16,328 nt of DNA from JASGDC01 sp047605865 (lineage in GTDB: Bacteria > Actinomycetota > Actinomycetes > Actinomycetales > Micrococcaceae): contig JASGFC010000029.1 in NCBI GenBank assembly GCA_047605865.1, positions 1 through 16,328 of the forward strand. The letters are read 5' to 3'. Positions 16,301 through 16,328 of this stretch are shown piece after piece; position 1 is the stretch's first letter; each line of letters begins with the position of its first letter. Below the pieces are notes generated by a model that had not been told where the DNA came from, did no database searches, and saw only the letters and a program-made list of their open reading frames with translations. A program made the translations under genes and the position numbers.

Positions 16301-16328
16301 ATGCCAACTACTCTTGCAAACCGTGGAG
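13304..16328 (+). CDS. EssC-like FHA/FtsK-SpoIIIE membrane ATPase, partial (runs off window)
   Basis: I translated one uninterrupted frame of 1008 codons that is still open at the window end. Residues 35-110 resemble an FHA domain (TIGRGKNCDTQL, Arg53), although the usual Ser/His residues that help bind phosphothreonine are not evident. Two membrane segments follow at about 150-167 and 170-189. Residues 300-620 form a complete FtsK/SpoIIIE ATPase: Walker A GATGTGKT (392-399, Lys398), DFKGG (424-428), Walker B LLIVIDEY (Asp498, Glu499) and the sensor segment ASIGRSLGLHLFISAQT. Two further regions, from about 667 and from about 876, keep Walker-B-like strands (AVLILDWD, EILIIEQC), but their P-loop positions read SDTIPDSFF and TAPSLPSLA and lack Gly-Lys. 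FHA, two membrane spans and three ATPase modules are the layout of EssC, the motor of type VII secretion. DNA translocation is less likely given the membrane and FHA layout. Substrate unknown. Confidence 0.75.
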   Translation, partial: MNPSLLFGKTALYLYSQGNNLNSNTKSQLVLFCYEGHDFGRTIALTSGVTIGRGKNCDTQLDDVYCPQEALFICEQEQHLYYRVKNDLVKAYADSSLTQKIENTGRIGLGFVFVFGHLKFVVTNSPANCCKESEVVSQTSVATKKNHHQFIYTLVSLLGATSAAMIFNSPYFMLFATLPLLAQGATALYTKLFGTQEAETIRVQLPTITPAKIRSSAIAYGKAQELLFFPQEVSQIYLFAPDHYGEKLLRWLIVAWVLPQNHKVHCHGSLPAWLPVLVEAFNLNLLLCTTPLCTHTGATLHYNCPHPTQKKAKDNIDIDLFDLQYSVYGLSWQTFLQQLVDFQQLNPALTQSGAYYCLEPHGYSFFAGLTVENNSPLWLSLEQHGPHFCLSGATGTGKTEFLITALHSLAAHYATDELSFFICDFKGGSGLTSLKDFPHTSFFLSDHDIFESSKALRLLAYEIQRREKILVEHHVLTLKEYNQRNEASKIPALLIVIDEYRILYEELPEHLTTLSKIASIGRSLGLHLFISAQTMQGIMPPAISTNIGSTITLKQAGTATITFQNLQELCFRPLMLQHLSSQKKCLLAYGHTTTQDYNITTTIPDTVYYSSLREKIYQQQQFHLFPAAFCKKASIADHPDSESIVLGEIELPEQGKTSAISWSAQTSKLAVLSDTIPDSFFHAVLAQLLHQAKRCAVIGTIADKEIAQCLYFHGEITELENLSLLLREELTAVLILDWDKLYNLLKNSHHPQYLQEFEHYIHHHQGIMLKASEKFMNWNLNHLFTHKVLYAKNTLAQLSSSPHFKDHLKHLPADIAVLDFPDISEYNYFYNVEDEELPALEAMPRDFQSLTCLPQSSAGKIIYGLKRREFIWNFRSDKSIILTAPSLPSLAHLTECIMASVHSEAIQSYDASTQEDLICPKHTEILIIEQCKELSFKADEQLLELMHEGNIAICFTETIDRLHQTHHKSYQKCKQQQLGIIVNPIHRHDGTLIGQAIDIMPTTLANRG

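Noticed and set aside
1..16328. CRISPR arrays, tRNA, rRNA or tmRNA genes
   Set aside because: I saw no regularly spaced repeats and no recognisable RNA gene, although smpB made me look for ssrA nearby.

Overview
The window is AT-rich and looks like part of the chromosome of a low-GC actinobacterium. The evidence is a GlfT2-type galactofuranosyltransferase next to UDP-galactopyranose mutase and a Wzm/Wzt exporter, plus at least two genes with a TAnnnT -10 box exactly 7 nt before the ATG, the leaderless layout common in Actinobacteria. A Bifidobacteriaceae-like host fits the base composition, but this is a guess; no rRNA or tRNA gene is present to settle it.

Left part (1-2900): a cytoplasmic GH5-like glycoside hydrolase (minus) diverges from a MarR regulator (plus). 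Their promoters overlap around a short inverted repeat. An HxlR-type regulator that appears frameshifted follows MarR. Next come a promoter bracketed by an inverted repeat (GTGTATAC/GTATACAC) and a siderophore-interacting-type FAD reductase.

Central part (2908-12556, minus): a long, tightly packed cluster. In transcription order it encodes a two-domain glycosyltransferase (GlfT1-like half plus a second GT2 half), Glf, GlfT2, the ABC permease Wzm, the ATPase Wzt, release factor 2, SmpB and a secreted lipoprotein HNH nuclease. Glf would make UDP-galactofuranose, the glycosyltransferases would build a galactan, and Wzm/Wzt would export the lipid-linked polymer. From glf onward the genes overlap or are separated by 10 nt or less, and three junctions are TAATG stop/start overlaps. 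The galactan export genes therefore appear co-transcribed with prfB and smpB, and no ftsE/ftsX lies between those two.

Right part (12606-16328): a decayed TnpB-like transposon gene survives as an N-terminal and a C-terminal piece (minus). Its last codons overlap the probable promoter of the galactan cluster. On the plus strand, a very long reading frame starts at 13304 and runs off the window, with at least 1008 codons. It encodes an FHA-like domain, two membrane segments, one complete FtsK/SpoIIIE ATPase and two regions that look like ATPase domains without P-loops. This is the EssC-like layout of type VII secretion motors and is the most interesting item here, though its partners lie outside the window.
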